A stretch of DNA of 64,000 bases. Source: Benincasa hispida (taxonomy: Eukaryota; Streptophyta; Magnoliopsida; Cucurbitales; Cucurbitaceae). The stretch covers positions 35,956,340 to 36,020,339 of the forward strand of contig NC_052350.1 in assembly GCF_009727055.1 (NCBI RefSeq), written 5' to 3'. Positions 34,552 through 46,400 of the stretch are shown in pieces; the stretch's first letter is position 1; each line of letters opens with the position of its first letter. The position numbers were made by a program, and so were the translations under genes. The notes under the pieces are model-generated. The model had not been told where the DNA came from. It saw only the letters and a program-made list of their open reading frames with translations, and did no database searches.

Positions 34552-35650
34552 ATGGTTCCTCAAAGGAGTTTAGGAATATATGTTGGATATGATTCCCCAT
34601 CAATTATTAAATATCTTGAACCCCTGACGGGTGATATATTGACTGCACGATTTGTTGATTGTCATTTTAATGAGACAAATTTTCCAACATTAGGGAGAGG
34701 AATTAAGAAATTGGAAAAATAAATTATATGGAATACATCGTTATTGCCTCATTTAGATCCCTGTATAGGTCAATGTGAACATAAAGTTCAAAAAATAATT
34801 CATTTGCAAAATAAAATAAATCAATTATCAGATGCATTTATAGATGCAAAGAAAGTAACTAAGTCACATATACCAACTGCAAATGTTCCATAAAAAATTG
34901 ATATCCGAACCCAACAAGTTGTCACAAATGAGTCTGGAACACGCTAGAAGCATGGTAGACCAGTGAGTTTCAAAGATAAAAATCCTTGAAAATGAAAAAT
35001 AATTAATAGTGAAAAAAAATTGGTTGAGGATGTAAATATCCATGAAGAAATCCTCGACATGACTAGTGAGAAAGGTGGAATATCTAAAGATAATAATGAG
35101 ATTTCAATAAACTATATCATGACAGAAAAATGATGGAATTGAACTAATGTAATTATTGACTATATTTTTATGTATAATGTTGCTCTTAATATTATATTTG
35201 AAAATGAGGATCCTGTACCAAAATCTGTTGAAGAATGTCAACATAGAAAAAATTGGCTTCAGTGGAAAGAAGCAATCAAGGCATAATTAAACTAACTTTC
35301 AAAACGACAGGTTTTTGGACTAGTAGTCCAAACACTAGAAGGTATCAAACCTATGGGATACAAATGAGTATTTGTGAGAAAAATAAATGAAAATAATGAG
35401 GTCATAAAATACAAAGAAAGACTAGTTGCATAAAGTTTTTCATAAAACCTGGTATTGATTATCATGAGACATATACTCCAGTGGTGGATGCAATTACACT
35501 AAGATATTTAATTGACTTGACTATATACGAAGGTCTGGATATGCATCTTATGAATATAGTCACAACATATTTATATGGATCTCTTAATAATGATATTTAT
35601 ATGAGAATGCCAGAAGGATTTAATGTCAAACTCCTTCCCAAATTATCCTC
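34552..35650 (+). pseudogene. Copia relic A, right half: integrase C-terminus and RT
   Basis: Continues the frame of 25033-25649: KMVPQRSLGIYVGYDSPSII, then YLEPLTGDILTARFVDCHFN, typical of the linker after Copia integrase. Further on come degraded RT pieces: EECQHRKNWLQWKEAI, GYKWVFVRKINENNEVIKYK-like, and a stretch resembling the YTPV..A.TLRYLI block. Many stops (for example 34721 and 35286) and small indels are present. The YVDD motif and RNase H are absent; the relic ends about 35650. Confidence 0.75.
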
Positions 35651-36179
35651 TTAACCTGGAAGAGAATGTAATGGCAACAGTTACTAACCCGAGGCACTTG
35701 CTACCTAATTAACCTGTTTAGAAACCCTGGAATAACATTATTTACATTCCAGTGTTGTGACTGGTGTCTTAATTTGTCACACCCCGCCCTGAGCCCACAC
35801 TTCTGAACCCGAGGAGAGGCGTGAGGGACCGTAGATACCACCGTTTTGTGATACCTACTATCCAATTGAACCTCTTTACTACACACAGTAAACCTTAAGT
35901 CAAGGAGATAACAACCACTGATTAAGTAGGCCCATTTTATTATAACAATATAACGTTTATACGACTCCAAGTCTTAACTACAAAGTTTACAACAACAACT
36001 GTAAAACCCTCCGGGAGTGTAACTGTGGCGTGTGGCAGACCTTGACCTTAGCAGTACCCTGGAACTCCTCACCTTTCGCTACCTGGGAAGAAAAACATTT
36101 GAAAAACGGGGTAAGCTTGCTAGCCCAGTAAGTGACAAGAAAACTGATTCTTATCAAAAGAAGTGCCGCCATGCCTTAG

Positions 36180-36265
36180 GTACTTTTGCTTAGATACCTT
36201 CTCAAAACTGTGTCCTTCAGTATCGAGCTGCTCAGATACCTTCTCAACTTCCTTCGGTATCGAGT
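36180..36265 (-). repeat. Short array of GATACCTTCTCAA/TTCGGTATCGAG words
   Basis: About three copies of a roughly 33-bp unit. They match the reverse complement of the array at 780-965 and sit where the 53460 copy has an unrelated repeat (53990-54140). Confidence 0.7.
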
Positions 36266-37189
36266 TTCAAGTAAAACTAGTCATACAATGACTTTCTTTA
36301 CTAAAACATAGAAAACATGTCTTTATCTAAAAGATCTTAGAACATGGTTTCTTAAAACATTGTAAATATTTAGTCGAATATTTTAGTCACTCACCTTGAT
36401 CGTTTAGGAACCTTTCTCTCTAGAAGTTCCTTGGTCACCTCGGGCTCCCTTTTGAACCCTACGATCCAGATTCAAATTGAAGCTCAGATTGCTCATAGTT
36501 CTAGGCTTTATCTCAAGATACTTCCGTCTACAAATATGCTCTAAAATTTCTCAGGAAGCTTACCTCAAAATCTTAGCTTAGAACTCCTCGTGGTTTGGCC
36601 GAAATCATCAAAACATCAAGCTGGCTCAAGCTTACCCAATAGCTTGACCCTTCTATCTTTTTCTCAGTTTCCAGCTCGATCCCTTGGAGCCTTCGGCAGC
36701 CCTACCCTGAAAACTAGACTCGCGGAGCTTTCAGGTGGCTTTGGAATCACTCTAAACGCACGAGTATTCTGGGAGAACTCTCGTCCAAGTTGATGTTACT
36801 CCTGACTTTTCTGTCCAACAACATCTTCCCCTCTTAGAACCTCTTAACCAACGCATGGTCTTACTACCAACACATGCATTCTTCCATCAACGCATAGTCT
36901 TCTCCCAATTAGCCTTCATACACACTTCTTATGTCATTTGAAGAGAATTTGAGTTCTCATTTGAAGTCCTTGGCCTATTTATAGGATCCAAGATCTCTTT
37001 AAGGCCGACACCTCCTACTTTGCCATATGTCCAAGTGCCTTTTCCCCACACTATCAATGCAACCCTCAAATAACCGCAATTTAAGGTGTCTTCTTCTTCC
37101 TTAGCCAACACAAACTTAAATTTGCATGTCTTCTTGTGCATCCATCTCATTTTTTAAGGCTTAAGATTTCTTCCCAACAAGCCATATGT

Positions 37190-37980
37190 CTGGATGACGA
37201 CCTTGCATGCGTCTATCCAACCTCATATGCGTTCATCTAACCACACATGTCTCATCCAATTGCCGCATCGGCGCATGAGTCCATTCAATCTTACCTTGTG
37301 CATCTAATTGACGCAACTTGGTCACATATGCTAGATGTTTGCAAGGCTCATCTTTGGTTGCATATCCTTTCCTCTCGCATGGCTTACCTTTGCCTATGCG
37401 CTCAACTAGGATAATGACCAACACTCTTTCAATGCATACTACAAGCTTGTCCTATGCGCCTACATCCCCTCGGATGTCCCAATGCATAGCACATCACCAA
37501 CGTATAGTGTTGCTGCATACTACTAACGCATGGTATCGCCACATAACACCAACGCATAGCGTTGCCGCATAGCACCAATGCATAGCATCGCCGTATGCCT
37601 CTATTGCATAGTATTGTCGCATGCCATCGCGCAGTATCACCGCATGCCCTCGCATAGCATCACCGCATGCCTTCGCATTGCATACCTTTGCGTAGCATCA
37701 CTGCATGCCTCCAACGTCGCATGCCTCCATCGCGTAGCACTGCCCCTTGATCAACCAGCGCATGCACTCTAACGCCCAGCGCCCTTGTCCGCGCAACTTG
37801 AGGCTGCCACATGTGTTTTTCTAACCTCTCAAGATATAGGCTACCGCATGCTTGTCCCCGCATAGTCTTTCTTCTTGGCCATACTTTAGCCTCTTTAAAC
37901 GCCCAAATAAACTCTCAAAGGTTCATGGCCAACGCATGGCACCACACCAACACTTAGCACAAGGCCAACACATTGTTTAG
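37190..37980 (-). repeat. Array of GCATAGC / CGCATGCC words
   Basis: Dense degenerate words such as AACGCATAGC, ATCACCGCATGCC and CCAATGCATAGCA every 12-25 bp, upstream of the LTR's TATA box in sense. The homologous slot of the 53460-56305 copy holds ATCGTTTAGC words instead. Short open frames here are shadows. Confidence 0.8.
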
Positions 37981-38202
37981 TACTTAGGCCATTTCTGTCT
38001 TGACTTCCAATGCATAGTTCCTTTTTGGCATTATACTTAACCAAATTTTTACTAGTTAAGGCTTATCTCAAAGCTACTTAACAAATCTATTTAAACACTT
38101 AGAATTTTCTTTCACTTTAACATAGGATTTAACTTTCACCTAGTTAATCCTTTTTATTTCCTGCTTAAGTAGGAAAAATGGAAATCCGGATTTCACATAA
38201 TT

Positions 38203-39262
38203 CTCCTGGATTCTTGTAGTTTGTAATCATTGTACGCATTGTTATGAATAAAATAAGAGATATTATATTTTGCATTTACTCATATCCAATAAACAAATCT
38301 CTATGGTTATTGTATGTAAACTTAAGCATGTATATAAGATATACAAGTTGATCATGCCTTAAGTGATAACCTAAAAGATTTGTAGTATAAGGATTAAGGA
38401 GGGATACCTTATCCTTGTGACACTACAGATACGACCCGTTTTGTAAAGGTTTGCAAGTGTTGTGAACTACTACAGATGGTCTGATCCTAACCATTCATGT
38501 GGAGACATACGAGTAGAGGTTTCCTATACAAAGAGTTTTTATAAGACCGGACCACGAGATGATTCGTCTCTTTATATAACACCGTTGATAGTTAGGACTT
38601 ACATCTAATTTAAACGACCATAGGTGACATGACCTCAATCTTGAGTGTTTTGGGAACTCCTGCCTTTGAGGGCGGTCCTTTGATTAGTATGGGTGAGAGT
38701 GACCAGATTGCCAACTCAATAAGCCTACCTTTTTGGGGATTTGTCTGATTGGGAAGGTGGGAACTCAGTTACACAAGATGGAATTCACTCCTTCCCTGAA
38801 ATAGAGGTAAGTAGATAGATTGCTCTCTTAAGGGCTGATTCCGGGTCTTAAACATAGTGGTCACATCCTTTCTTTGGAAGAGAGGACTCAGTCATAGTAG
38901 GACTATGACTTATGTTCATTAGAGGAATCAATGGTACTTAAGGAGTAAGATGTAACTACAGGGGCACAACGGTAAATTGGCCCAACTGTACTTACGAGCA
39001 ATCTGTGAAGGGTTATCACACTGTTGATTGATTAATATGGACACAGAAATATATCTATAGTGAGGAGAGTGCAACTGTCGATCTTTAGTGGAGTGCATGA
39101 CAGTTAACGGATGGTGGATCCCGTGACTAAAGAGTTTAGTCAGTTATTCACATACTGTTGGAGCTTCAAGCTACAAGTCCATAAAGTCCCCTTAGTAGCT
39201 CAATGGATTCAAGTTGAGAATCAGTTCTTGGTGTTAGTTTGAAGTGTTCAAATTGATAAGAA
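38203..39262 (+). mobile_element. Copia-type LTR fragment, right part cut
   Basis: From TTGTAGTTTGTAATCATTG through GTGGAGACATACGAG, TTGCTCTCTTAAGGGCTGATTC and AGTGAGGAGAGTGCAACTG. These blocks occur in the same order in the solo LTR at 31921-33673. Its first bases may be at about 35752-35774, on the far side of the solo LTR at 35775. At about 39262 it passes abruptly into element C. Confidence 0.6.
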
Positions 39263-39569
39263 GAAATTCAAATGTTTCAAACTTTTGGTGTATTAGGTAA
39301 ATATGCCCATACCTAGAATAGTCATCAACGAAGTTGATGAAATATTCATACCTTCCTCTAACTCTAACATTTATAGGACCACAAAGGTCAGAATGTACGA
39401 GTTCTAAGGGTTCTTTGGCTCTAAGACCTTTTCTAGAAAAAGATCTTTTAGTCATTTTACCCTCAAGATGGGATTCACACGGTGGTAATGAACTGTCTTC
39501 TAACTTATTTAGATGACCATTCTTAAATAGTCTCTCAATCTTGTTGAGATTTATTTGACCCAGACTCAA
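39234..39569 (-). pseudogene. Copia integrase N-terminal fragment (element C)
   Basis: Sense reads ESHLEGKMTKRSFSRKG, then EPLELVHSDLCGPI, GRYEYFINFVDDYSRYGHIY and KFETFEF. This is the gag-pre-integrase/integrase junction with the first catalytic Asp (HSDLCGP). The frame ends where LTR-type DNA begins (about 39262), so the rest of pol is lost. Confidence 0.75.
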
Positions 39570-40330
39570 GTGTCAAAGATAGGCATTTGGAGAAACTTTT
39601 CTTTTCTTATGAGTCTCAACAATTTTAAACATCTCTATGTTCAAAACGACTCTAACCTCAGTTAGTTTTAACAAATACAAGTTATTTTCTAATTTTGCAG
39701 AACAAATTTAGTTTTTCTTGTATTGATGAACAATTCATCATTTTCAAAATAAATTTTATAATTTTTTTCTAACAAACAAGAGATAGATATTAGATTCCTT
39801 TTCATAGAAGGAATGTAATAAGCATTTTTTAGATAAATGTACTTATCTCCTTATAAAAAAGCTTCATATATTCGACTGCTTTAGCTGAAACAACCTCCCC
39901 GGTCCCTACCTTAAAAATTGTTTCGCCTTCTGTCAACTATCTCTAGAAACTTGTTTCCTGTGAGAAAGTATAGACGTGATCAGCGACACCTGATCAATTA
40001 TCCAGGTTTTATCGTTTTCCACTAAACATGCTTCGATAACAAGTAAATCATATTTATCTTGTTGTACGAATTTTGCATTCTCATCTATATTATTCAAAAT
40101 TTTAGATAAGTTGGGAGATAGAGGACAATCCTCTGTTAAAACTCTTTTGGTATTATCAACTGCTAGTAATTTGTTTGTTGATTCGATTTTACCGTTATCT
40201 AATTCGGAAATGAGTTTTTTTAGAAGAATTTGACATGCTGAAAAATTTAAACAAATTCTAATTAGCAAATTGCAACTAAATATAAAATCAAGCTTTAGCA
40301 AAACAAGTAATAATGTATCCATAACCATTA
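39570..40330 (-). pseudogene. Gag and gag-pre-integrase remnants of element C
   Basis: An open stretch (39933-40328) contains LLAVDNTKRVLTEDCPLSP, comparable to the EDCPP block of element B's gag. It also contains TWIIDQVSL, resembling the protease-proximal W.IDSGAS block but without the DSGA residues. The parts are in different frames. Confidence 0.45.
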
Positions 40331-42664
40331 TTTATTTTCAACGATACTATAGTGAGTCAGAATACGTGCTGCCGAGGGGCAGTCAGATACTCCTTCACTA
40401 AAACAAACAATTTTGACCAAACACTATCTCCATAATAACTCTTATTCCTATAGACGTTTAGTTACCATTTTCGGTAAGAAATTACTAATACTTTAATAAT
40501 TCTGTAAGTGTAACCCTCCGTTTTCAGACATCAGAGGTCGGCCCCAACTATGCTACCGAAATGGAGAGTCAAGGTTGGGAATGGACCTAAGAAATTCTAT
40601 CTATTTCTAAAGTTTGAGTTGTTCCGAATCCTGTTACAACCCTTCGAAGGGATAGCTGTCGTTAAACGGCTAGCAAGGGTTGCTTAAAGCAAACCACCAG
40701 ACGCAACATAGGAATCTCATGGTCCAAACTAACGAAGAGACCGCAGAACATATTGACACAAATCCTTTAACCACTTACTATGAACTACTTCCCATGTTCA
40801 CCTTGTTATTAACTCATACAAACACTTTCCGTATGGAGGTCACTTCTAGGGTGACACGAAGCGTCATATGAATCTCATGGTGTGAACTATGTGGAGACGT
40901 GGCGGTTGAAATCTTTTTATCATATATATCTGATTTATGTTCGGACGACTTTCCCTTATTCACCAGAATCTAGGTTTATGCAAATACTTTCCGTATGGAG
41001 GTTACTCCCAGGGTGACACGAAGTACCACTTAAACCTCGATTGTGAACTTTTAGGGACGTGAGAGCTAAAAATAATGTATCGTATATGTTATTAATCTCC
41101 ACTGAAGTGTTCTAATAACTTTATCATATATAAGTTATTAGACTCCCACTGAAGTGTTCTATTGATATGGGTAAAATTATACTTAGGTTCTTTTCAGCTA
41201 ATTAAAACAACCCTAAGTCTAAGTGGTTTATCCAAGTATAACACTTTATAATTGGATTTTAACCTACAATGTCTAGGTGATAAACTGTTTTATTACCTCA
41301 CACCACTCACGTACGCTTATAAAATCGGTTAACAACACTCAATTATTTGGCCATAATCCCCAGGTAGGAGGTGTTCCGTACAACATCTACCCCTATCCTT
41401 AGACAGGATTATCTACCGATTGAGTTTGTAATCAGGTTTTACAAGATGTCGACCTATTTTAACTTATTAAAACAGGTGATTAACTTACGTGAGCATGCAG
41501 CTTATCTTCGTTATGGATTTTAATGTCTAATGCAATTTTATAACAACTTATAAAAATGGACATGCTTTTACATCCACAATATGCATCAAAGGCATTCAAA
41601 TTAACATAACAGTTATAGTATATAACAGAAAACCCTAAACATGCATTCTATACATTATAACAGATTATAACATATACATAATGTATGTAACATGCTTCCT
41701 ATGGTGGGATTTTAAATCTACATGGCATACTGTATGCACATACAAGATTTATTAATTATAACATATATCACATGCATAAATAATTAAACACATACTGATA
41801 TAGAGTTAGTTTTGGCATAAACAAGCAAACAAAGGCCTAAGAAATACAAAACAGCAAGAAACAATTCCAAACTGCTTCCGGACCACACGAACCGCTCCAA
41901 ACCGGATCCAAACAGCTTGAATTAGATGTGAACCACCTGAACCGGACCAATCAAAATCCTTTTGAAGGTGAACCGAGTCAAGTTTGAAGAAAACTGGCCA
42001 AACCAGTCAATCCTTGATGGTCCCTGCTTAGTCAACGGGTCAAACTCGTTCAAACCGATTCAAAATTTTGCTCAAACTCGATCTCTCGCTCCTAGCTCAA
42101 AATCTCGCTCGAACTCAATTCAAAATCTTGCTCGAACTAGAAATCTCGCTCAAACTTGATTCAAAATCTCACTTGAACTAGAAATCTCGCTCGAAAATTC
42201 CATCAGAATCTCGCTTGAAACGAAATCTCGCTGCTTGTACATGGAATCTCGCTGGAATTGTGAAAATCTTGCTCTCGCTTGAATGGAAATCTCGCTCTTG
42301 CTTGAACTTCAAATGGTAATCTCGCTGGAATTTTGAAGATCTCGCTCTCGCTTGAGAGTAATCTCGCTAACTTTGTACAACGAGATTTGAGCAGATGCTG
42401 AAGAACTGGTTTCTGCTGCTCGACCTTCTTCATTTCTTTCTTCAATTACAACTTCAATTCAACTCTAATGACTCCAAATAAATTACAGACTCTTTATCAC
42501 ACATATAAGCACATCAAACAAGAGCCAATTATAAATTTAATCAAGGAATCAAGGAGAAATTAAATGCCAAATCTCAGAAAACCATATCAGTGCACCATTT
42601 TCATATATGTCATGAAAAAACACCCACCACACCAAAATTAAACTAAATCGAATGCTTAAATGAT
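40331..42664 (-). mobile_element. Long conserved leader of element C
   Basis: Co-linear with the leader of element B (28900-30950). It contains an AATCTCGCT array at 42060-42400 and ends at the primer-binding site. No coding sequence. Confidence 0.65.
42060..42400 (-). repeat. Array of AATCTCGCT(C/T)GAA words
   Basis: Around 15 occurrences of ATCTCGCT/ATCTTGCT joined to CGAACTxxAA or TGGAATTTT. Spacing is irregular, 15-30 bp. The element B counterpart of this slot holds CTAAACGAT words. Confidence 0.8.
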
Positions 42665-42677
42665 GCTCTGATACCAA
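42665..42677 (-). promoter_or_regulatory. Primer-binding site of element C
   Basis: Sense TTGGTATCAGAGC, a perfect plant Copia initiator-Met site. The 5' LTR that should follow at 42679 is absent; unrelated GC-rich DNA begins there. Confidence 0.8.
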
Positions 42678-42678
42678 T

Positions 42679-43020
42679 ATGACAACGGCTAAAGGTGCGC
42701 ACAGCTGATGGTCGGCGGCACTCGATGGACTCTGGTGAGGCGAATGCCGACTGATGTGCGATAGGCAACACGAATGGAGAAGGCGAGCGGATATATGGCG
42801 GTGGGGGGCTCGGTCTGGCGGCGGACGCTCATAAATGGAGGCGAGGGTTGACAGCTTCGAGCGACGACGCGAAGGAGGGGGGGGGGGTGAAGGGACTGTG
42901 CTTGCATGTGAAAGAGAGGGGGAGGGAAATATTTTTTTAAAGAAAATGAAAAAAATAAAATAAAATAAAATTTGATTTAGTTTTACTTTATTTTATTTTA
43001 TTTCCTTTTATTCTTTCCTT
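42679..43020. other. GC-rich stretch of unknown origin
   Basis: Unlike its AT-rich neighbours, 42679-42910 is GC-rich with GGCGGC, GCGACGACG and a long G run at 42876-42886. A - strand open frame (42689-42907) gives a proline/arginine-rich peptide I cannot place. The purine- and A-rich tail at 42910-42970 follows. Confidence 0.4.
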
Positions 43021-43045
43021 CTTGACACCCATAGCTATAGTTGTG

Positions 43046-43053
43046 TATAAATA
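43046..43053 (+). promoter_or_regulatory. Possible TATA box for choline monooxygenase
   Basis: TATAAATA about 440 bp before the ATG. Plausible only by position; no transcript evidence. Confidence 0.3.
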
Positions 43054-43493
43054 TGAAATCCTTTCCTCTTCCTCTTTGAAACCAAATTCCAAAATTAAAA
43101 ATCAATTCCCCAATTTAAATTAAATCTCAATAATCAAAATTGAATTTTCAAAATTCCAAAAATGTCATAAAATATTACAAGATACTGAACTTACATTAGG
43201 AAGAAAATTTTAGATGTTAGACAAAAATTCAGATTGATTTGATTGACAATCGAAATGACTTAAAAAAAAAAAAAAATCTCTAACCTAACCCAATCAGATA
43301 TATACTTTATTAAGTCCCGTATTTACTTGGGCGCCTATTGTTAGCCTAAGTAAGATCTCTTAAGTCTGGGGGTGGGTAGAAAAACATAGGCAGCCGATAA
43401 CAGGTGATCCGTAGAAGGATTCGCTCATGATGCTATTGCCAACCAAAAGTGTAGAATATAGTAAGTTGGAGGGCAAGTTTGAGGATTGTTTCA

Positions 43494-46400
43494 ATGGCAA
43501 CGTTGACGAAGCATATCCATACTCACTTCTTCCAACCTCCTTCCATTTCCTTCAATTTGCATTCCTGCAATCATCGTTCTCCCTCACGAATCTCGGCGGC
43601 TTTATCCTTTCGAAACTCTGATTCTCACTTTATTGAAGCTCAGAAACTCGTTGATGAATTCGACCCTGAAATTCCCTTGGAGAAGGCCGTCACTCCACCC
43701 AGCTCTTGGTATATAGACCCTTCATTTTATGCTCTCGAGCTCGATCGTGTCTTCTACAGAGGATGGCAGGCTGTAGGTTCGCTTCCATCTCTAAATTTTT
43801 TATTTTCTTCTTTTCGCGACACTATTTAATTGTAGCTGCATACCGAGGAGATTAATTGCTAGATTTCGATGTGACTGTAATTTATGATCTATGATTATAA
43901 TGAAGATTCTTTAGCTGGGGTTGGACATTGGAGTTCCCGAATTCTAAATCTCTCCCAGTCAAGCCATTTTCGTGGATTTTAAGCTTTCACAAACCATCTA
44001 TCACACGGCCATCATGGGTTGGTTTAGTAGTAAACAGGCACATGGTCAGTCATAGGTTCAATATATAATGGACGCCTACCTAGAATTTAATATCCTACGA
44101 GTTGGGTTAGGCGGCTTGTCTTATTAGACTAATCGTCTACCTTAGATTAAGAGCTTGTTTAGAGTGACTTGAGTAAAATATATTTTCTAAAAAAATTATT
44201 TTCATAAAAACGGTTTAAAATATACTTTAATTTTTTCTAAAATAACTCATTTCAAATTAAACACTTGAAAAATTAAACCAAATATAATAATGAAAAAAAA
44301 AAAAAAAAGAATGACCATGGTTTGATGACGGCCCTTCATGTGCAGTTTAGGGTATTTTTTGAGTTGACATATTTACATTTCATTCCATTGAGTGGTAAGA
44401 ATTACTCACCAGAGTCTCTCGCGTGTGAAAGAGAAAGAAGGAAAATTACCTATGACCATTAGTATCGGCCTTCCATTAACTGAGAACTTAGAAGTTCTTG
44501 GTGTTTGACAGAGTACAAAGCAGGTCAATCCCATTGATTTTGTGTACTCTTCTTTGTTGTACAGCTAATGCAATCTGCTCCTTGTTTTTCCTCTTTAGAT
44601 TATAACTATGACAATAAAGGCATGGATCATTAACTTTTTGTGCCATTCGCTTGTCAGGATATGTTGAACAGTTAAAAGATCCCCATGACTTTTTCACAGG
44701 CAGGTGTGATTAATTGTCACTTACCATTTATTACTGATAGTATAAAATTTACAGAGCAGTAATAAAACTATTTCTATAACCAGAATGATGAATATATTTC
44801 TCACAGGGTAATTTAACCAAATATGGAGTTGAATCACTTGACCTTTTTAATGCCTTGAGTCTAAGATATGGGATGCCAGAGATTTGTGTTCTTCCCCCAG
44901 CATGGCTTGTCCTTGAAATTTGTTTGCTCTTTGTCTCCTTGACCATGGCAGGTTGGGAAATGTAGAGTATGTGGTATGCAAAGATAATAACAGGAAGGTT
45001 CGTGCATTTCACAACGTTTGTCGTCATCATGCCTCACTTCTCGCATCTGGATGTGGGAAGAGGTCATGCTTTGTATGCCCATATCATGTGAGTTCACTTG
45101 CATATCTTCTTGTGGGTTCCTTGGGAACTTTTTGTTTTTCTATTTCCTAGTTGTTTCTTGACGGCCAGATTAAGGTTTTAGTCCACAACTTTTTCTTTGA
45201 AAGGAACGGTAATTTCCATTGAAGAAAAAAGAGATCATTGTTAAAGATGAAAAATGGAAATCTCCAAGCTATGCTCTGATCTTATGAAAAATACTTGAGA
45301 TGTAATTAGGAGGTAAGATTCTGAGATATTACGAGGTGTATCTATATGGGTTGTTCCATAATTTTTGCAGGGATGGACATATGGGTTGGATGGAGTATTG
45401 CTTAAGGCGACTAGAATAAATGGGATACAGAACTTTGATGAAAATGTATGTAATTATATCATTTTGATACCAGTTTCCATAACCATTTTAATATAACATT
45501 TCTTAATGGCTTAGCAATTGGTTAATTTATTTAATGATGGAGATTAGAATTTTGGGCTCATACCATTACCAGTAGCTACATGGGGGCCTTTCGTTCTTCT
45601 CAATCTGGATGGAAAATTATCATCTGAGCTCGATGTCGATGAAGATAAAGTGCCAGGTGAATGGCTTGGAAGCTGTGCAGATTTGCTGAGTTTAAATGGG
45701 GTTGATGCTTCCTTAAGTTATGTCTGTCGACGTGAATACACTATCGAATGTAACTGGAAGGTATAGTCCTTGCATTCTTCTTGCAAACTGGTCATATACT
45801 GTTACCATAATCCTGATGGGTTTTTGGAATGTGTTTTATTGGTTTTTCTTTTTAGGTTTTTTGTGACAATTACTTAGATGGAGGATATCACGTCCCCTAT
45901 GCACATAAAGGGCTTGCGTCTAATCTCAAGCTTGACTCTTATTCTACAGAAGTACGTTGGCTGTTTATTTTAAATTTAGGTTAAAAATCACTTTTACTCC
46001 CAGAACTTTCACAAAAGTAACAATTTAATTCCTGAATTTTGATTTCTAATGAATTCAATTTAGTCTTTAATCAACTTTACTTTGTAACAATCTGATCATT
46101 GTATTTTAAAATTTGTAATGATTTAATCCCTGTTGTAGAAATTAATATTAAAGTTTAATGAGATTTCTTGCATAAATAAATTGATAAACTAATTTGAGAC
46201 TCAAGTTTTTTACAAAATACAAAGTCTACATCATAAAATAATAAAAATTGAAATCTATTTTGATGAATCGTTGTATGTTGATTGTTAGGGACTGAATTGT
46301 TACAAATTTGAAAGTACTAGGACTAAATTATTACATATTAAAGTTTAGAGACTAAATTGTTACAAAATTGGAAGTACATTAGACGAAATCTTACAAACTA

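Larger units (their letters stand above)
35775..38197 (-). mobile_element. Solo LTR (2.42 kb), family TGTGAAA...TGTGACA
   Basis: On the + strand it runs TGTCACACCCCG to GGATTTCACA. TAATT is duplicated exactly at 35770-35774 and 38198-38202, with no internal retroviral sequence, so this is a recombination-derived solo LTR. Sense is leftward: the TATA box (CCTATAAATAGG, about 36970-36985) lies downstream of a GCATAGC-word array (37190-37980). It is homologous to 53460-56305 and 1-1661. Confidence 0.9.

Noticed and set aside
37318..37863. Open frames in the GCATAGC array as genes
   Set aside because: Repeat-derived peptides with repeated HRMPS/CIA-type words; both strands open.
42060..42400. 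Repeated AATCTCGCT units as a possible CRISPR or telomere-like repeat
   Set aside because: Irregular spacing and degenerate units inside a retrotransposon leader.
43479..43493. Upstream in-frame start for choline monooxygenase
   Set aside because: The codon at 43479 is TTG, not ATG. The ATG at 43494 begins a plausible transit peptide.
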